NCBI GenBank assembly: GCA_934501135.1
Contig: CAKSUE010000018.1
Span: forward strand, 1 to 8,795
Reading direction: 5' to 3'
DNA: 8,795 nt
DNA from: an uncultured Eubacteriales bacterium
GTDB taxonomy: Bacteria > Bacillota > Clostridia > Oscillospirales > Acutalibacteraceae
The notes under the pieces were generated by a model. That model saw nothing but the letters and a program-made list of their open reading frames with translations, searched no databases and was not told the origin of the DNA. A program made the position numbers and the translations under genes. Of the stretch, positions 7,094 through 8,795 are shown piece after piece (the stretch's first letter is position 1; every line of letters begins with the position of its first letter).

Positions 7094-7123
7094 TGCCCTC
7101 GGAAATCACCCGCTTCAGGGGCA
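7094..7123 (+). other. GC-rich nested hairpin just after the M23 gene
   Basis: TGCCC (7094-7098) pairs with GGGCA (7119-7123), and within its loop CGG (7100-7102) pairs with CCG (7110-7112). It starts 8 bases after the stop codon and lies 4 bases before the terminator stem. It is clearly richer in GC than its surroundings. It has no T-run of its own. Its role is unknown: a 3' mRNA stabiliser, part of a compound terminator or the remnant of an RNA element are all possible. Confidence 0.45.
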
Positions 7124-7127
7124 CTTA

Positions 7128-7172
7128 TTAGGCAATAGTAACAGTTTGTTTCTATTGCCTAATTCGTTTTTT
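7128..7172 (+). terminator. Intrinsic terminator after the M23 gene
   Basis: Perfect 11-base stem TTAGGCAATAG (7128-7138) and CTATTGCCTAA (7152-7162). The 13-base loop can pair further through AAC/GTT after one mismatch. A T-run follows (TTCG then TTTTTT, 7167-7172). It ends transcription of the M23 gene and separates it from the universal stress gene. Confidence 0.88.
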
Positions 7173-7197
7173 ACATCTACCAATATTTAACTTTTTG

Positions 7198-7251
7198 TTT
7201 ACAAAATGTACATTATTTAATCTTAATTTCGAAATATAGCCTCTTTATAAT
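7198..7251 (+). promoter_or_regulatory. Possible promoter region of the universal-stress-type gene
   Basis: A perfect -10 TATAAT lies at 7246-7251, with only a weak -35 TTAATT (7223-7228) 17 bases before it. Further upstream a TGTTTACAAAA element (7197-7207) matches ones before hemW and the lipoprotein gene, but here it is 42 bases from the -10. The start would be near 7258, giving a leader of about 36 bases. Confidence 0.35.
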
Positions 7252-7277
7252 TATTTATGTTGTTAGAACCATAGATC

Positions 7278-7284
7278 GAAAGGA
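7278..7284 (+). promoter_or_regulatory. Ribosome binding site deciding the TTG start of the universal-stress-type gene
   Basis: GAAAGGA ends 9 bases before the TTG at 7294. It directly abuts the earlier in-frame TTG at 7285, which therefore cannot be the start. Confidence 0.7.
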
Positions 7285-7293
7285 TTGGTCAGT

Positions 7294-7752
7294 TTGATTA
7301 AAAATGCAAACGGAAAAATTCTGGTATGCGTAAAAAATATAAATACTTCTTACAACCTAATTCTTACTGCTAAAAAATTGTCTAGTTTGAAAAATTTACC
7401 GCTTCAAGTTCTTTATGTTAAACCAAGTAACGAAGGATATAATGCAAACAGCGATGAAATGGAATATATATATAGTATATCTAAAAAAGTAGGAGCCGAG
7501 TTGACAGTATTTTTTAACGACGATCCCGCACTAATTGCAGCAAGCTTTGCAAAGCAAATAAATGCTAAACATTTAATTGTGGGTGTTAATAATGAGGGAA
7601 TTAACATGTTTACCGATACAATTAGAACTTTACTTCCATCTGTTACTATATCTATGATTTCTCCAGAGGGTAAAATATATAACATGTACCCGATTCTTGG
7701 TTACTTGAATATAAAATATTTAAAGCTAAAGACACAACTCCAACATATATAA
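7294..7752 (+). CDS. Stand-alone universal stress protein/KdpD-type UspA-fold protein
   Basis: 152 residues, cytoplasmic, with no signal peptide. The fold pattern is that of the universal stress domain as found in sensor kinase KdpD: strand GKILVCV (7-13), helix about 17-34, strand LQVLYV (37-42), helix about 52-66, strand ELTVFF (69-74), helix DPALIAASFAKQINA (77-91), strand HLIVGV (93-98). The Gly-rich GxxG-x9-G(S/T) motif of nucleotide-binding UspA proteins is not visible after GVNNEG, so ATP binding is doubtful. Such proteins are linked to stress responses or signalling; the specific role here is unknown. Start: the TTG at 7294 is preferred because the GAAAGGA site is 9 bases away; an earlier TTG at 7285 abuts it. 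The gene lies alone between two terminators, so it is probably monocistronic. Confidence 0.75.
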   Translation: MIKNANGKILVCVKNINTSYNLILTAKKLSSLKNLPLQVLYVKPSNEGYNANSDEMEYIYSISKKVGAELTVFFNDDPALIAASFAKQINAKHLIVGVNNEGINMFTDTIRTLLPSVTISMISPEGKIYNMYPILGYLNIKYLKLKTQLQHI

Positions 7753-7756
7753 TAAA

Positions 7757-7807
7757 AAGAAAACAGTTTTCGTCAATTATTTGGCGAGAACTGTTTTCTT
7801 GTGTTTA
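7757..7807 (+). terminator. Intrinsic terminator after the universal-stress-type gene
   Basis: A 16-base stem (7757-7772 with 7785-7800), with one G-U wobble and a 12-base loop, starts 4 bases after the stop. Each arm is nearly self-palindromic: the 5' arm contains GAAAACAGTTTTC. The 3' arm ends in TTTTCTT, followed by GTGTTT. A-rich sequence before the stem means it could also act on the opposite strand. Confidence 0.85.
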
Positions 7808-7832
7808 CAAAAATGTATTTTTTATATAATAT
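7804..7832 (+). promoter_or_regulatory. Probable promoter of the lipoprotein gene
   Basis: TTTACA (7804-7809) is 15 bases from a perfect TATAAT (7825-7830) and 17 bases from TAATAT (7827-7832). The -35 directly adjoins the preceding terminator stem. Transcription would begin near 7838, about 27 bases before the start codon. Confidence 0.45.
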
Positions 7833-7864
7833 ATTTTTATAAACTTAAATTGTTGGGTGATTTT

Positions 7865-8795
7865 ATGAAAATCTTAAGAAAAACTCTTTTTATAATCCCA
7901 TTGATTGTAATGCTTACTTTCACTTTTAATGGTTGTGATAACAAGAAAGACACCACAGTAAATACTGTACTTCAAATGGACAAATACTACTCTGGCAGAC
8001 GCACCATGACTTGCAACTTTTCTAATAAGGCAATTCCTATTGGTTCAGAATATGAAAGTAAACTCAACTCAATTATTGAAAGTAACTGCCCTGAAGGGCT
8101 AGCTTACAAAAAGGTCTTCAAAGACTCAAATGTATCATACATCTTTACTATTGATTTTAATTCTAAACAAAATTACACATCAAAATTAAATAATATTATG
8201 GGTTCTCCTCCTACAGTTGTATTTTCCAAATCAAATACCATATTTACTAACGGAAATATAGCTTACGAAGACTTCGATAGCGCAGATATCTTATCATTTA
8301 TTCCCAAAAGTATGGCTAAAGATCCTGACTTAAAAAACATAAAAATTAACTTTAGATGTAATGAAACAAATGTTATATTCGATGGAACACATTATGAAAC
8401 CGGCCCAAAGATAAAATTCAATGATGTAGAATATAGCCCTATAACAGGGATAAATATAGAAACCGAAAACTTATCTAATGATGCATATAATAGAACTATA
8501 ACCATATTTATGCCAAATTCGACTTATAGTAAGCTTGGAAACTCTGTTTTAAGCTACATGAGCTCAAGGGTAGATTTAAATTATGTATCTGAATTCGGAT
8601 GGTCTGAACATGAAACATCAAACGAATTTAAAGTAGTATATAAAAATATTAATTTAGAACAAGTTAACAGAGTAACTTCAATGATTTTAAATGCTGACTA
8701 TGGCGAAACCGCAAAGTACTATAATAACCTTGAGAATACATCAATATTCAAAAAACAGCAAGCCTTTGAGGAACATATAGATACATCGGCATATT
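7865..8795 (+). CDS. Predicted lipoprotein of unknown function, 3' end outside window
   Basis: 310 codons are visible, open to the right edge. The N-terminus is a lipoprotein signal: basic MKILRK, a hydrophobic core (8-21, LFIIPLIVMLTFTF), then NGC with Cys24 as the lipid-modified residue. The -3 Phe and -2 Asn make the lipobox weak, but the charged DNKKD after it is typical. The mature part is Asn/Ser/Thr-rich and beta-like. Two segments look related: one near 45-100 (RRTMTCNF, SEYESKLNSII, LAYKKVF) and one near 211-265 (NRTITIFM, STYSKLGNSVL, LNYVSEF), each followed by an alternating hydrophobic strand. I do not recognise the family. The ATG has GGGTGAT ending 3 bases upstream, matching the 3' part of the Shine-Dalgarno consensus. 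It probably has its own promoter and acts on the outer face of the membrane. Confidence 0.8.
   Translation, partial: MKILRKTLFIIPLIVMLTFTFNGCDNKKDTTVNTVLQMDKYYSGRRTMTCNFSNKAIPIGSEYESKLNSIIESNCPEGLAYKKVFKDSNVSYIFTIDFNSKQNYTSKLNNIMGSPPTVVFSKSNTIFTNGNIAYEDFDSADILSFIPKSMAKDPDLKNIKINFRCNETNVIFDGTHYETGPKIKFNDVEYSPITGINIETENLSNDAYNRTITIFMPNSTYSKLGNSVLSYMSSRVDLNYVSEFGWSEHETSNEFKVVYKNINLEQVNRVTSMILNADYGETAKYYNNLENTSIFKKQQAFEEHIDTSAY

Noticed and set aside
7264..7277. GAACCATAGATCG before the universal-stress-type gene as an SOS box
   Set aside because: The right half reads GATC rather than GTTC, so it is not the needed palindrome.
4523..7685. Minus-strand open frames at 4523-4732, 5071-5253, 6482-6850 and 7413-7685
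   Set aside because: They are antisense to hemW, the M23 gene and the universal-stress-type gene, with no recognisable protein features.
7785..7798. GAACTGTTTTC in the terminator arm as a LexA operator
   Set aside because: The half-site spacing is 3 instead of 4, and the sequence is explained by the terminator stem.
1..8795. Mobile element, CRISPR array, tRNA or rRNA
   Set aside because: No transposase or integrase frames, no regularly spaced repeats and no tRNA- or rRNA-like sequence seen by eye.

Overview
The window looks like chromosomal DNA of an anaerobic, low-GC Firmicute of the class Clostridia. The sequence is strongly AT-rich, Shine-Dalgarno sites are strong, and two genes most likely start with TTG. 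The gene set also fits: a LexA-type repressor, HemW, PrmA, a Firmicute-type heterodimeric ABC exporter and a SpoIIQ-like M23 protein. The species cannot be named from the sequence. There is no sign of an insertion sequence, phage, CRISPR array, tRNA or rRNA.

Layout. Positions 1-4299 (minus strand) form a probable operon read from right to left: prmA, then two ABC exporter half-transporters. The second half-transporter overlaps the first by ATGA and runs off the left edge. A strong sigmaA-type promoter (4340-4368) drives it. Divergent from it, hemW (4440-5558, plus) ends only 10 bases from the end of a convergent lexA-like gene (5569-6153, minus). A second divergent gap leads into an M23 peptidase with one membrane segment (6351-7085, plus), followed by an unusual hairpin and a clear intrinsic terminator. 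Next come a small stand-alone universal-stress/KdpD-type protein (7294-7752, plus) with its own terminator, and a lipoprotein gene of unknown function (from 7865) that runs off the right edge.

Function. The window is mostly housekeeping and cell envelope: ribosomal protein methylation, heme handling, SOS-type regulation, drug or lipid export, and an envelope/sporulation peptidase. The genes do not form one obvious pathway.

The most notable observation is the LexA-like protein. Its DNA-binding domain is very well conserved and it keeps the catalytic Ser118. However, the Ala-Gly cleavage site reads Ser-His, the Gly of the GxSM motif is Asp, and the catalytic-Lys segment reads Arg-Lys out of register. 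It may be a LexA that cannot cleave itself. Other points are a roughly 170-residue extracellular insert in one ABC half-transporter, an internal duplication in the lipoprotein, three start-site corrections, and a repeated TGTTTACAAA element upstream of three plus-strand genes.
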